This document shows, piece by piece, positions 22,972 through 31,188 of a DNA stretch of 64,000 nucleotides. The notes below the pieces were generated by a model that did not search any database, had not been told where the DNA came from, and was given only the letters and a program-made list of their open reading frames with translations. Origin of the DNA: Actinomycetota bacterium (lineage in GTDB: Bacteria > Actinomycetota > Thermoleophilia > Solirubrobacterales > Solirubrobacteraceae); assembly GCA_009699245.1 (NCBI GenBank), contig WLOQ01000004.1:155815-219814 (forward strand). The letters are read 5' to 3'. The translations under genes and the position numbers were made by a program. Numbering within the stretch: the first letter of the stretch is position 1; each line of letters starts with the position of its first letter.

Positions 22972-23481
22972 TCAGTCGACGACGCGCCCGAGGGTCACGC
23001 GCGTGACCCGGCCGCGACGACTCAGCGAGAAGTCGGTGACGATGCGGCCCGCTCTGTGGACGCCGACCCAGCAGTGGCGGTACCCGTACTCCGTGGCGCA
23101 CTGCGCCCCGGGCACGCGCGCGCGCAGGACGACCTCGGTCGTCCCACGTCCGACGCCCCCGCTCGTGCGGTCCTGCGAGGCGGCGCTCGAGACGCTCAGC
23201 ACCGTCCGGCCGGCCCGGACGCCATCGAACACGACGCGCAGGCCGCCGAAGCGCCACACGCGAACACGGCCGAGGATGGGATGCGGCGCCGTGCTGCTCC
23301 CGTCGGGCGCGCGACCGACGGCGCTGCGCACCTCGGCGGGGGTCATCCCCGGCCGTACACCACGGATCGAGACCTGCGGGATCACCGGTCGCTGCGCCGC
23401 GACGCTCGCGCCCGCCGGCGGCGGAGCGACGGCCACGGCGACGAGCAGCGGGATGATCAGCCTGCGGGGGCGGGCGCGCAC
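22972..23481 (-). CDS. secreted protein of unknown function
   Basis: 169 aa with a clear signal peptide (RPRRLIIPLLVAVAVAPPPAGASVA). The mature part begins with a GVRPGMTPAEVRSAVGRAP stretch, which resembles the strand-turn-helix of small SmpA/BamE-like domains. It has two Cys (near the VPGAQC and YRHC positions) that could form a disulfide. No firm family assignment. It lies between korB and the FKBP gene on the same strand, with 45-50 nt gaps. Confidence 0.6.
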   Translation of the reverse strand: MRARPRRLIIPLLVAVAVAPPPAGASVAAQRPVIPQVSIRGVRPGMTPAEVRSAVGRAPDGSSTAPHPILGRVRVWRFGGLRVVFDGVRAGRTVLSVSSAASQDRTSGGVGRGTTEVVLRARVPGAQCATEYGYRHCWVGVHRAGRIVTDFSLSRRGRVTRVTLGRVVD

Positions 23482-23526
23482 GCCGGGGACTCTGTCAGGC
23501 CCCGGCGCGCTGCGCGCCGGCCATCG

Positions 23527-24525
23527 CTAGGCGACGGTCCAGGTGTTGCCCTCGTGGAGCAGCGCATCGATGTCGGCGTCGCCGAGACCGACGCGGCTGG
23601 CCTTCAGGCGGGCCGTCACGCCTTCGGCCCAGATCGGGGCCTGGACGTTGCGGAAGATGCCGAGCGCCACGGGGCCGGTCATCGGATCGCCCAGCCCGTT
23701 GATCGCAAACGCGAGCGTCGGGTCGGCAGCCGTCGCGTCATGGATGATCGCGTCGGCGGCATCGCCGAACGCGAGGCCTCCGCCGGGCAGCGCGACGACG
23801 CCACGCTCACCCTCGGCACCAAAGCGCACGGGCTGGCCGTGAACGAGCTCAATGCGGTTGATCGCGGCCTGGGCCTTGTCGGTCACGTGGATGTGGTGCT
23901 CGTCGTTGAAGACGGGGCAGTTCTGGAGGATCTCGACGACCGCCATCCCGGGGTGATGCGCAGCAGCGCGCAGCACCTCAGTCATGTGCGCCTTGTCGCG
24001 GTCGACGGTGCGGGCGACGAAGGTCGCCCCCGAGCCGAGCGCGAGCGAGATCGGATCGAGCGGCGCCTCGACGGAGCCCTCGGGCGTCGACTTCGTGACC
24101 TTGCCGCGCTCGCTGGTCGGCGAGATCTGCCCCTTGGTGAGGCCGTAGATCCGGTTGTTGCAGATCAGCAGCTTCATCGGGACGTTGCGGCGCAGCGAGT
24201 GGATCAGGTGGTTGCCACCGATCGAGAGGGCATCGCCGTCGCCGCTGACGACCCACACGGACAGGTCATCGCGCGCTGCGACGAGGCCCGTCGCGACCGC
24301 CGGGGCACGCCCGTGGATCGAGTGCATGCCGTACGTGTCCACGTAGTACGTGAAGCGGCCGGCACAACCGATCCCGGAGATGAAGACGGTGTTCTCCGGA
24401 GCGACGCCCAGTTCGGGCAGCAGCCCCTGGACGGCGGAGAGGATCGCGTAGTCGCCGCAACCAGGGCACCAGCGGGTCTCCTGATCCGACTGGAAGTCGG
24501 CCTTCGTCAGCTCAGCGGTGGTCAT
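23527..24525 (-). CDS. korB: 2-oxoacid:ferredoxin oxidoreductase beta subunit
   Basis: 332-aa thiamine-diphosphate subunit, probably of 2-oxoglutarate:ferredoxin oxidoreductase. The TPP/Mg site reads GDGDALSIGGNHLIHS...ICNN. Four Cys suited to a 4Fe-4S cluster are at C20, C23, C54 and C203. With KorA it converts a 2-oxoacid plus CoA to acyl-CoA, CO2 and reduced ferredoxin in the cytoplasm. Its ATG overlaps the korA stop by 4 nt. Pyruvate cannot be excluded as substrate, but the alpha-gamma fused partner favours the Kor type. Confidence 0.92.
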   Translation of the reverse strand: MTTAELTKADFQSDQETRWCPGCGDYAILSAVQGLLPELGVAPENTVFISGIGCAGRFTYYVDTYGMHSIHGRAPAVATGLVAARDDLSVWVVSGDGDALSIGGNHLIHSLRRNVPMKLLICNNRIYGLTKGQISPTSERGKVTKSTPEGSVEAPLDPISLALGSGATFVARTVDRDKAHMTEVLRAAAHHPGMAVVEILQNCPVFNDEHHIHVTDKAQAAINRIELVHGQPVRFGAEGERGVVALPGGGLAFGDAADAIIHDATAADPTLAFAINGLGDPMTGPVALGIFRNVQAPIWAEGVTARLKASRVGLGDADIDALLHEGNTWTVA

Positions 24526-26390
24526 GCGCCCAGCACCTCCAGGATGGCAGTTTCGATCTCGGCCGCACGCAGCGGGCGGCCCTGCAGGTTCGTGTGGCTC
24601 TTGATGTCCACGAGGTACTCGGCTCGCAGGACCTTCGAGAGCTGGCCGGCGTTCATCTCCGGCAACAGCACCTGCTTGTAGGACCGCAGAACCTCACCGA
24701 GGTTGGCGGGCAGCGGGTTGAGGTGATGCAGGTGCGTGCGGGCCACCGGGATCCCCCGCTGGCGCACGCGGCGCACACCGGCGCGAATCGCACCGGCGCT
24801 CGAGCCCCATCCGAGGATCAGGACCTCAGCACCCTCGTCGGCGTCGACCTCGACGTCCGGGACGTCGATGCCGGCGATCTTCCCCGCGCGGATCTGACTC
24901 ATCCGCTCGTGGTTCGGTCCGTCGTAGCTGATGTTGCCCGTGCCCTCCTCCTTCTCGAGGCCACCGATGCGGTGCTGCAGGCCGGGCGTGCCCGGGATGG
25001 CGATCGGACGCACGAGCCGCTCGTCACGCGCGTACGGCAGGAAGTCGCCGTCCGCAGGGATCTCGGTCGTGAGGTTCTGGTCGATCGCGGGGATGTCGGC
25101 GGCCGACGGCACGAGCCACGGCTCAGTGGAGTTCGCGATGAAGTTGTCGCTCAGCAGGATCACGGGCGTGCGGTACTCGACGGCGATGCGACATGCCTCG
25201 ATCGCAGCCTCGAACGCCTGCCCGGGCGTCGACGCGGCGACCACCGGCAGCGGGGCCTCGCCGTGACGGCCGTAGAGCGCCATCATGAGGTCTGACTGCT
25301 CCTGCTTCGTCGGCATGCCCGTCGAGGGACCGGACCGCTGGACGTCGATGACCACGAGCGGGAGCTCGAGCATGACGGCGAGGCCGATCGTCTCGGCCTT
25401 GAGGTCCATCCCCGGACCGCTCGTCGACGTGACGCCGAGGGCGCCGCCGTAGGAGGCGCCGAGTGCCATGCCCACGGCCGCGATCTCGTCCTCGGCCTGG
25501 ATCGTGCGCACACCGTGACCGCCGCGGCGCGAGAGCTCGTGGAGGATGTCCGTCGCCGGCGTGATCGGATACGCGGCCAACACGAGGTTCATGCCGCTGC
25601 GGATGCTCGCGGCTAGGAGGCCCATCACGAGCGTCTGGGTGCCGTTCACGTTGCGATAGAGGCCCGGCGGGACGTCGTTCGCGGCGGGGACGGTGATCTG
25701 CGTACCGACGAGCTCGGCCGTCTCACCGTAGGCGTAGCCGGCGCGCAGCGCGGCGAGGTTGAGGTCGCGCAGCACGGGGCTCTTGGCGAACTTGCCCTCG
25801 ATCCACTTCTGGGTGACCTCGGCCGGGCGGTCGTACATCCACGAGACGAGGCCGAGCGCGAAGATGTTGCGGGACTTCTGGATGTCGCGGGTGGTCGCGC
25901 CCTCGACGTCCTCCGCAGCGCGGGTGACCATCTCCGTCATCGAGACGCGGGTCACCTGGAAGCCGTCGAGCGAGCCGTCGTCGAGCGGGCTCGTCTCGTA
26001 CCCGGCCTTCATCAGCGCACGCTTGGTGAACGCATCCTCGTTCACGAGGATCGCGGCGCCCTTCTCCAGGTCGCCGATGTTGGCGCGCAGCGCCGCGGGG
26101 TTCATGGCGACGAGGATGTTCGGCGAGTCGCCCGGCGTCGCGATGTCGCGCGAGGCGAAGTGGATCTGGAAGCTCGAGACGCCGCCCAGCGTGTCCGCGG
26201 GGGCGCGGATCTCCGCCGGGAAGTTCGGGAGCGTCGCGAGATCGTTGCCCGCCATCGCGGTGGCGTCGGCGAAGCGACCCCCCGCCAGCTGCATGCCGTC
26301 GCCGGAATCCCCCGCGAACCGGACGATGACGCTCTCGCGCTCCTCCGGCTGGTGGTCCGTGCCGGACTGGTTCCTCTCGACGGTCGTCAT
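24522..26390 (-). CDS. korA: 2-oxoacid:ferredoxin oxidoreductase alpha subunit (gamma-alpha fusion)
   Basis: 622 aa. Residues about 20-200 are the gamma-type domain (VIVRFAGDSGDGMQLAGG...), and about 230-620 form the alpha part with the PITPATDIL and ASYGGALGVTSTSGPGMDLKAET motifs. This fused arrangement with a separate ~330-aa beta subunit is typical of actinobacterial KorAB. A candidate -10 (TACACA, minus strand 26439-26434) lies 43 nt upstream but without a clear -35. The first gene of the catabolic operon ends 63 nt upstream, so read-through from the island is possible. Confidence 0.93.
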   Translation of the reverse strand: MTTVERNQSGTDHQPEERESVIVRFAGDSGDGMQLAGGRFADATAMAGNDLATLPNFPAEIRAPADTLGGVSSFQIHFASRDIATPGDSPNILVAMNPAALRANIGDLEKGAAILVNEDAFTKRALMKAGYETSPLDDGSLDGFQVTRVSMTEMVTRAAEDVEGATTRDIQKSRNIFALGLVSWMYDRPAEVTQKWIEGKFAKSPVLRDLNLAALRAGYAYGETAELVGTQITVPAANDVPPGLYRNVNGTQTLVMGLLAASIRSGMNLVLAAYPITPATDILHELSRRGGHGVRTIQAEDEIAAVGMALGASYGGALGVTSTSGPGMDLKAETIGLAVMLELPLVVIDVQRSGPSTGMPTKQEQSDLMMALYGRHGEAPLPVVAASTPGQAFEAAIEACRIAVEYRTPVILLSDNFIANSTEPWLVPSAADIPAIDQNLTTEIPADGDFLPYARDERLVRPIAIPGTPGLQHRIGGLEKEEGTGNISYDGPNHERMSQIRAGKIAGIDVPDVEVDADEGAEVLILGWGSSAGAIRAGVRRVRQRGIPVARTHLHHLNPLPANLGEVLRSYKQVLLPEMNAGQLSKVLRAEYLVDIKSHTNLQGRPLRAAEIETAILEVLGA

Positions 26391-26453
26391 GTCCTCAGTG
26401 TCTCTCCCCGGCGCAGGCCGGAGTGGTGGGCAATGTGTAAGGGCGAGGCCGGA

Positions 26454-27224
26454 TCAGCGCAGCAGCGCCGTGGCCTTCATCGTAACCTCGTTGGCGGCCA
26501 CCATGACGCTCCGCCCGAGGTCCGCAAACTCGGCGAGGTCGTCACGGATCGCCTCACGGTCCGGATGGCTCAGATACGCCTCCATGTCCGACCAGGAGGC
26601 GAAGCCGACCTGGGCGATCCCGGCCACGTCGGTGAGCGACCCGATCGTCAGGCGCTCGCGCGTCGCCGCGTCCGCGTCGCCCGTCTCGTCGGAGGCGAGC
26701 GGCGTGTTGTGCGAGTACTGGATGACGTACTCGGCGAGCGCCGGGGAGCGCATCACGTGCTGGAGGTGGAGCTCCCAGCGGCGGGCGAACTCCTCGCGAC
26801 TCACGCCGTCCTTCGCGCGCAGGAAGGCGAAAAACTGCGCCGCGGTGCCGATCCGCCATCGGATCATCCGCTCGTGGTTGAGCGTCGTGAACTCCTCGAC
26901 GAGCTCGTGGAAGGCGCCGTACTCGTCCGCGAGCAGGATGGGGAATGTCGGATGGGTCAGAAGCGACTCGAGCGACGCGCCCCCCGGGAACATCACGACG
27001 CCGACGCCGTCGTAGTCGCCGGACCAGAGATCCCCGGTATACGGATCCGCAGCGACCGGCGGGTGCTCGGCGACATCGTTGTGGAAGTAGCCGATGCAGG
27101 GGTTCATGAACGGCAGGCTCAGCGCGAGTTCACCGTGGCGACGCCAGCGCGCTGCGAAGCGGCCGCGCTCGAGGCGCGGGTTGCGCCTCGCGAGGTAGAT
27201 CGACTTGATCGGCTGGTCGGTCAT
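26454..27224 (-). CDS. tandem EthD-like (dimeric alpha/beta barrel) protein
   Basis: 256 aa. Two halves each look like an EthD-type ferredoxin-fold repeat. The first has SIYLARRNPRLERGRFAARWRRHG and the second FAFLRAKDGVSREEFARRWELHLQHV, so it is probably an intramolecular dimer. EthD-like proteins occur with oxidoreductases in catabolic clusters; some are small-molecule enzymes, others have no known activity. The start codon overlaps the upstream flavoprotein stop by 4 nt, so the two are translationally coupled. It is the last gene of the seven-gene operon beginning at 34651. Confidence 0.75.
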   Translation of the reverse strand: MTDQPIKSIYLARRNPRLERGRFAARWRRHGELALSLPFMNPCIGYFHNDVAEHPPVAADPYTGDLWSGDYDGVGVVMFPGGASLESLLTHPTFPILLADEYGAFHELVEEFTTLNHERMIRWRIGTAAQFFAFLRAKDGVSREEFARRWELHLQHVMRSPALAEYVIQYSHNTPLASDETGDADAATRERLTIGSLTDVAGIAQVGFASWSDMEAYLSHPDREAIRDDLAEFADLGRSVMVAANEVTMKATALLR

Positions 27225-28822
27225 GAGGTCCTCCCGTTGCGGCCTGAGCGCAGATGCTCGGGCCAGATGCCCTGCTTGCCCGGGGCGAGGATGCCCTTCG
27301 GGTCGACTGCGTCCTTGATCCTCTCGACGAACCGCAGATACGCGTGATCGTTGAAGTCGTAGTGCGCCGCCACCTCGTCCATGTGGGTGAGGTGTGAGCG
27401 GAACTCGCCGTAGCCGAGCTCGGCTGCGCGCGAGACCATGCGCTTCGTCGTGCTGAAGGCGCGCTGCGAGGCGTCCTCATCGGCGGTGTTGAACATGATC
27501 AGCCCGACGTGCAGCATCGTGCGCGCGTTGATCGAGACGCTCCCGGTCATGTAGTCGAGCCCGGCCTCACTCTCGAGCGTCTCCCGGAGCGCGTTGTGGC
27601 AGGCGAAAAGGTCGCGACCGCGCAGCGGGACGACCGGCGAGAAGCCGATGTGACCGCCATCGTTCTCGCTGTACCAGCCGACCATGTGGTTCATCTCGAG
27701 GTTCGGAACGCCGCCGCTGACGAGCTCGCCCGGATTCTCGAGCGAGGGGATCTCGTCGAACGAGTGCGGCTCGCCCCACACCTCGGCGCCGGGGATCGCG
27801 CCGAACGCGTCCTTGATCCGCGCGAACTGGCGCTCGACGATGTCGCGGCGCCCGAAGAGGGCGGCACGCAGCATCCAGCGACCGGAGCCGATCTCCTTCG
27901 CGATCCCGTCGATCAGATGGTCGGGGATCGCACCGGGCCCGTCATAGAACTGCGAGCGGCGCCCGAACACGCAGGCGAACATCAGCGTGTTGTAGATCAC
28001 GGGACCGGCCTCGATCGTGCGCTCGAGACGCAGCTCGCGCAGCGTGTCGACGAGCGGGATGAGGTCCTCGTAGTTCCAGACACGCACCCAGACGGGGTGG
28101 TAGACCTCGGGCGCCGGCAGGAGCCAGATGCCCATCTTCGTGACGATGCCGAAGTTCGACTGCGTGAAGAACCGGTCGAGGCTCGGGCCGAAGGAGCTCT
28201 TGTAGGTGTGCCATGCCGGGTTGTCCGTCATGGCACCCATGCCGGTGCGCAGGACGTCGCCGTCCGCCGTCACGACCTCCATACCGCAAGGGGCCGAGTG
28301 ATCGTTGCCGTTGACGCCGTAGGTGAACCCGTTCTCGAGCGAGTTGCCGATGACGCTGCCCCAGCCGAGATCGGTGTTCGACATCATCAGCCGCAGGCCG
28401 CGGCGCGTGATCTCGTCGTAGAGGTCGCGCCAGGTGACGCCCGGCTCGACCTCGGCGTACGCGAGCTCCTCGTCGATGTGGAGGATCTTGTTCATCCGCC
28501 GCAGGCTCACCGTGACGGTGCCCTGGACAAGCGGCGCGGCTCCGCCGTAGCCGTTGTTCTTCCCGGTCGAGTGCGTCCAGATCGGCACGCCGTGCTCGGC
28601 CGCGACCCGCACGACGGCCTGCACCTCCTCGGTGCTCTGCGGCATCACGACGATCGACGGCGTGTTCGTGTCCCACTGCGGCGGCTGGAACGGATCGCGG
28701 AACTCGGCGAAGTGCTCGCCCTCGGTGAGGACGTGCTCGGCGCCGACGGCGGCGCGGAAGCCCTCGAGGGCCTTGGCGAAGGTCGCCTCGGAGACGCCCT
28801 GGGGAAGTACGACATCACTCAT
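27221..28822 (-). CDS. VAO/4-cresol-dehydrogenase-type FAD oxidoreductase (copy 1)
   Basis: 533-aa flavoprotein of the vanillyl-alcohol oxidase/p-cresol methylhydroxylase family, which oxidises para-substituted phenols. The FAD-binding PCMH domain occupies residues ~50-280 with the diphosphate loop HSTGKNNGYGGAAP (84-97) and the EPGVTWRDLYDEI strand-helix. The cap domain and the C-terminal DAVDPKGILAPGKQGIWPE segment follow. Whether FAD is covalently held could not be decided from the sequence. No cytochrome subunit gene is adjacent, so oxygen or another carrier may accept electrons. A paralogue lies at 51469-53067. It starts 24 nt after the swivelling-domain gene. Confidence 0.88.
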   Translation of the reverse strand: MSDVVLPQGVSEATFAKALEGFRAAVGAEHVLTEGEHFAEFRDPFQPPQWDTNTPSIVVMPQSTEEVQAVVRVAAEHGVPIWTHSTGKNNGYGGAAPLVQGTVTVSLRRMNKILHIDEELAYAEVEPGVTWRDLYDEITRRGLRLMMSNTDLGWGSVIGNSLENGFTYGVNGNDHSAPCGMEVVTADGDVLRTGMGAMTDNPAWHTYKSSFGPSLDRFFTQSNFGIVTKMGIWLLPAPEVYHPVWVRVWNYEDLIPLVDTLRELRLERTIEAGPVIYNTLMFACVFGRRSQFYDGPGAIPDHLIDGIAKEIGSGRWMLRAALFGRRDIVERQFARIKDAFGAIPGAEVWGEPHSFDEIPSLENPGELVSGGVPNLEMNHMVGWYSENDGGHIGFSPVVPLRGRDLFACHNALRETLESEAGLDYMTGSVSINARTMLHVGLIMFNTADEDASQRAFSTTKRMVSRAAELGYGEFRSHLTHMDEVAAHYDFNDHAYLRFVERIKDAVDPKGILAPGKQGIWPEHLRSGRNGRTS

Positions 28823-28846
28823 GTCTGTGGTCCTTGATGCCGGGGG

Positions 28847-30478
28847 TCAGGAGAGAATCTCGACGACGCCTGTGCTGCCGTCGACGCGCACGCGCTGCCC
28901 CGTCTTCAGGGTGCTCGTGCCGGTGCGGGTGTTGATGACGCAGGGAACGCCGAGCTCGCGCGCGACGATCGCGCCGTGGCTCACGGGGCCGCCGATGTCG
29001 ATGACGAGGCCGGAGGCCGGCACCATGAGCGAGACCCAGCTCGGGTCGGTGGTGACGCAGACGAGGATCTCGCCCTGCTCGACCGCCGCGCCCGTCGGGC
29101 TCGTGATCACGCGCACGACACCTTCGACGACGCCCGGGCTGACGCCCATCCCCTCGACCGTCAGCGGCGCCTCGCTCGTGTCCTGCGAGATGCGCTCGAC
29201 CTCCGGATCCCCTTCCCAGAAGACCGGCAGGCGGTAGTCGAGATACTCGTCGTGCCGGCGCCGGCGGTCGGCCACGATGGCCTTCGCGTCCGCCGGGAGC
29301 TCCGGCCCGAGCAGCTCCGCAGCGGTGAGCTGGAAGACGTCGGAGGCATCGTCGAGCATGCCGGCCTCGACGTACAGGTCACCCATGCGGCGGGCTGCGG
29401 CGCGGAAGACGTCCCATGCCATGGCGCTCGCGACCTTCTGGATCGTGCGCACCTGCATGTACTCGCTCGCCTGGTGCATCGCCCTCAGGGCGCCCTTGCG
29501 CTTGTTCTTGGGCAGCCCGCTCAAGATCGCCTGCTCACCGGCGATGCGCTCATCGGCACGGCGGCCGAGCACGGAGCCCGGCTCCTCGTCGTCGGACATG
29601 CCGGCGTACGTGGCGATCAGGCCGTCGAGCGCGTCGGGGTTCTCGCGCCAGGACGGCTCGGCGATCTCCATGCCGAGCGGGACCGTCCAGCCGTGGTGGT
29701 CGAGGAACTCCTCCTTGGTCATCCGCCCTCGGGACACGCGCCAGAGGTCGGTCGCCATGTCGATCTCCTCGGTGCCGTAGCCGCCGCAGACGACGTTCTC
29801 GGTGCCCGGGTTCCCGGACTCGGCGGCGAGCTCGCACAGCCGCATGTAGCTCAGCTGCGCGATGACGGCCGATGCCCAGACGTACGGCACGGCGCGGTAG
29901 TACTGGACTTGCGCGTCGATGCAGGCCTGCTTGGTCTCCGCGAGCGTCGCGGTCTCCAGGCGGCGCACCTCGCTGCGCCACCATGGCAGCAGCTCGGCGC
30001 GCAGTTCGCGCATCTCGGTCGGGATGCGCCTCAGCCCGCGGCGCATCTTCACCGCGACGATGGGCTTCCGGATCCACGGGAGCTTGTCGGCCTCACCGAC
30101 GCCGTCCCCACCGAACATCTGGGCCTCGTAGGCCGCCCCGGAGGTGCCGGGGAAGATGTCGAGGTAGTGGCGCACGACGCGCACGTTCGCGGCGCAGTAC
30201 CCGTAGAAGTAGCCGAGGTGGTAGTCCTCGCGCCGCTGGGGCATCTTCACGGCCTTCTTCGGGATGATCCCGAGGTAGGCGAAGGCGCCGAGGAAGCCCA
30301 TCTCGACCGACTGCGCGAGCATCGTGATCGTGAACGGCGTGAGGACGCCCGGCATCTGCTCGCCGGTGTTCGCCGTCGTCCAGCGGTTGCCGGGCGGGCT
30401 CGAGATCGTGAGCGGGTCGACCTCGTACGGCACCTCCGGGCTGTGCAGCGGCACCATCTTCGGAATGAACAGGCTCAT
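28847..30478 (-). CDS. PEP-utilising swivelling-His domain protein with large unknown N-terminal region
   Basis: 543 aa. The last ~90 residues are a PEP-utilising mobile (swivelling) domain: ...VCVTTDPSWVSLMVPASGLVIDIGGPVSHGAIVARELG..., with the phospho-accepting His at H501. No ATP-grasp and no PEP barrel are present. Residues 1-~440 are helical-looking and match no family I recognise; they might form the substrate site. PpsA of phenylphosphate synthase and rifampicin phosphotransferase also join such a His domain to a substrate-recognition part. The ATG overlaps the stop of the wHTH gene by 4 nt. With the PPDK-like gene at 31189 it may form a split dikinase. Confidence 0.75.
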   Translation of the reverse strand: MSLFIPKMVPLHSPEVPYEVDPLTISSPPGNRWTTANTGEQMPGVLTPFTITMLAQSVEMGFLGAFAYLGIIPKKAVKMPQRREDYHLGYFYGYCAANVRVVRHYLDIFPGTSGAAYEAQMFGGDGVGEADKLPWIRKPIVAVKMRRGLRRIPTEMRELRAELLPWWRSEVRRLETATLAETKQACIDAQVQYYRAVPYVWASAVIAQLSYMRLCELAAESGNPGTENVVCGGYGTEEIDMATDLWRVSRGRMTKEEFLDHHGWTVPLGMEIAEPSWRENPDALDGLIATYAGMSDDEEPGSVLGRRADERIAGEQAILSGLPKNKRKGALRAMHQASEYMQVRTIQKVASAMAWDVFRAAARRMGDLYVEAGMLDDASDVFQLTAAELLGPELPADAKAIVADRRRRHDEYLDYRLPVFWEGDPEVERISQDTSEAPLTVEGMGVSPGVVEGVVRVITSPTGAAVEQGEILVCVTTDPSWVSLMVPASGLVIDIGGPVSHGAIVARELGVPCVINTRTGTSTLKTGQRVRVDGSTGVVEILS

Positions 30479-31089
30479 GCGTGCGTCTCCTCGGCGAGTC
30501 GGTCGATGGCCTGGACCTGCATGAGCTCCTCATGGAGCTCGAACCAGACCGTGTGGTAGCTGTCGAGCAGCGGTGAGGCGATGTAGCGATCGTCCCCACC
30601 GTCGATCTGCGCGAGCGCGGTGTCAAAGCGGTGGCGGTGGACGTCCCAGCGCGGGACGAGCTCGATCATCTCGTCGAGGACCGGGCCGAAGCTGGCGTCC
30701 AGGCGCGCGAGGCGCTCACGCACCTCGTCGTCGTAGTCCGGGTCGGAGTGGTCGTTGGGGATGAGCTCGTCGCCCTCCCCCTCGCGCAGCTGCCACGCCG
30801 TGACGACGTGCTTGAGCTTGTCGTTTGTGCGCTGAAAGCGCTCGTAGAGCGCACCGAGCGCCGCAAGGTCGGTCTGTGCGCGCTCGGCGGTCAGGAGGCC
30901 GGTGACCGCGGCGCGACCGGCGTCGGTGATGCGGCCGCTCTCGTCGAGCAGCCCCTCCCCCGCGAGCTCGGCGAGCAGGTCGGTCGCCTGCGCCTCGGGC
31001 CAGTCGGTCGCCTGCGCCAGCGCGGCGGCCGACGTATGGCGTCCGAAGGCGATCAGCTGCAGCGCCTGCAGGCGTGAGGGCGCACTCAT
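30475..31089 (-). CDS. small winged-helix-like protein of the dikinase module
   Basis: 204 aa. Residues ~5-75 look like a winged helix (LQALQLIAFGRHTSAAALAQATDW..., then LLAELAGEGLLDESGRITDAGRAAV). The remainder is acidic and helical, with several Trp/His residues, and has no recognised family. It is translationally coupled (ATGA) to the swivelling-domain gene, which suggests a protein partner rather than, or as well as, a DNA-binding regulator. By position it could be the counterpart of the small third subunit of phenylphosphate synthase, but no sequence similarity is claimed. GGAG precedes the ATG. Confidence 0.6.
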   Translation of the reverse strand: MSAPSRLQALQLIAFGRHTSAAALAQATDWPEAQATDLLAELAGEGLLDESGRITDAGRAAVTGLLTAERAQTDLAALGALYERFQRTNDKLKHVVTAWQLREGEGDELIPNDHSDPDYDDEVRERLARLDASFGPVLDEMIELVPRWDVHRHRFDTALAQIDGGDDRYIASPLLDSYHTVWFELHEELMQVQAIDRLAEETHA

Positions 31090-31188
31090 GTGCGTGGCTC
31101 CTTCGTCAGATGGTCATCCATGGGTCTCTCCTCCCAGCGGACGGCGGCGGAACGACCCAGGGGCGCCCGTCGCGTCAGGTCTGTGACC

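Noticed and set aside
22922..23257. N-terminal extension of the FKBP protein
   Set aside because: Overlaps the secreted-protein gene at 22972-23481; the ATG at 22921 starts a proper lipoprotein signal.
30475..31089. Annotation as a plain transcriptional regulator
   Set aside because: Only the N-terminal ~70 residues look winged-helix-like, and the 4-nt coupling to the swivelling-domain gene favours a complex subunit; left undecided.
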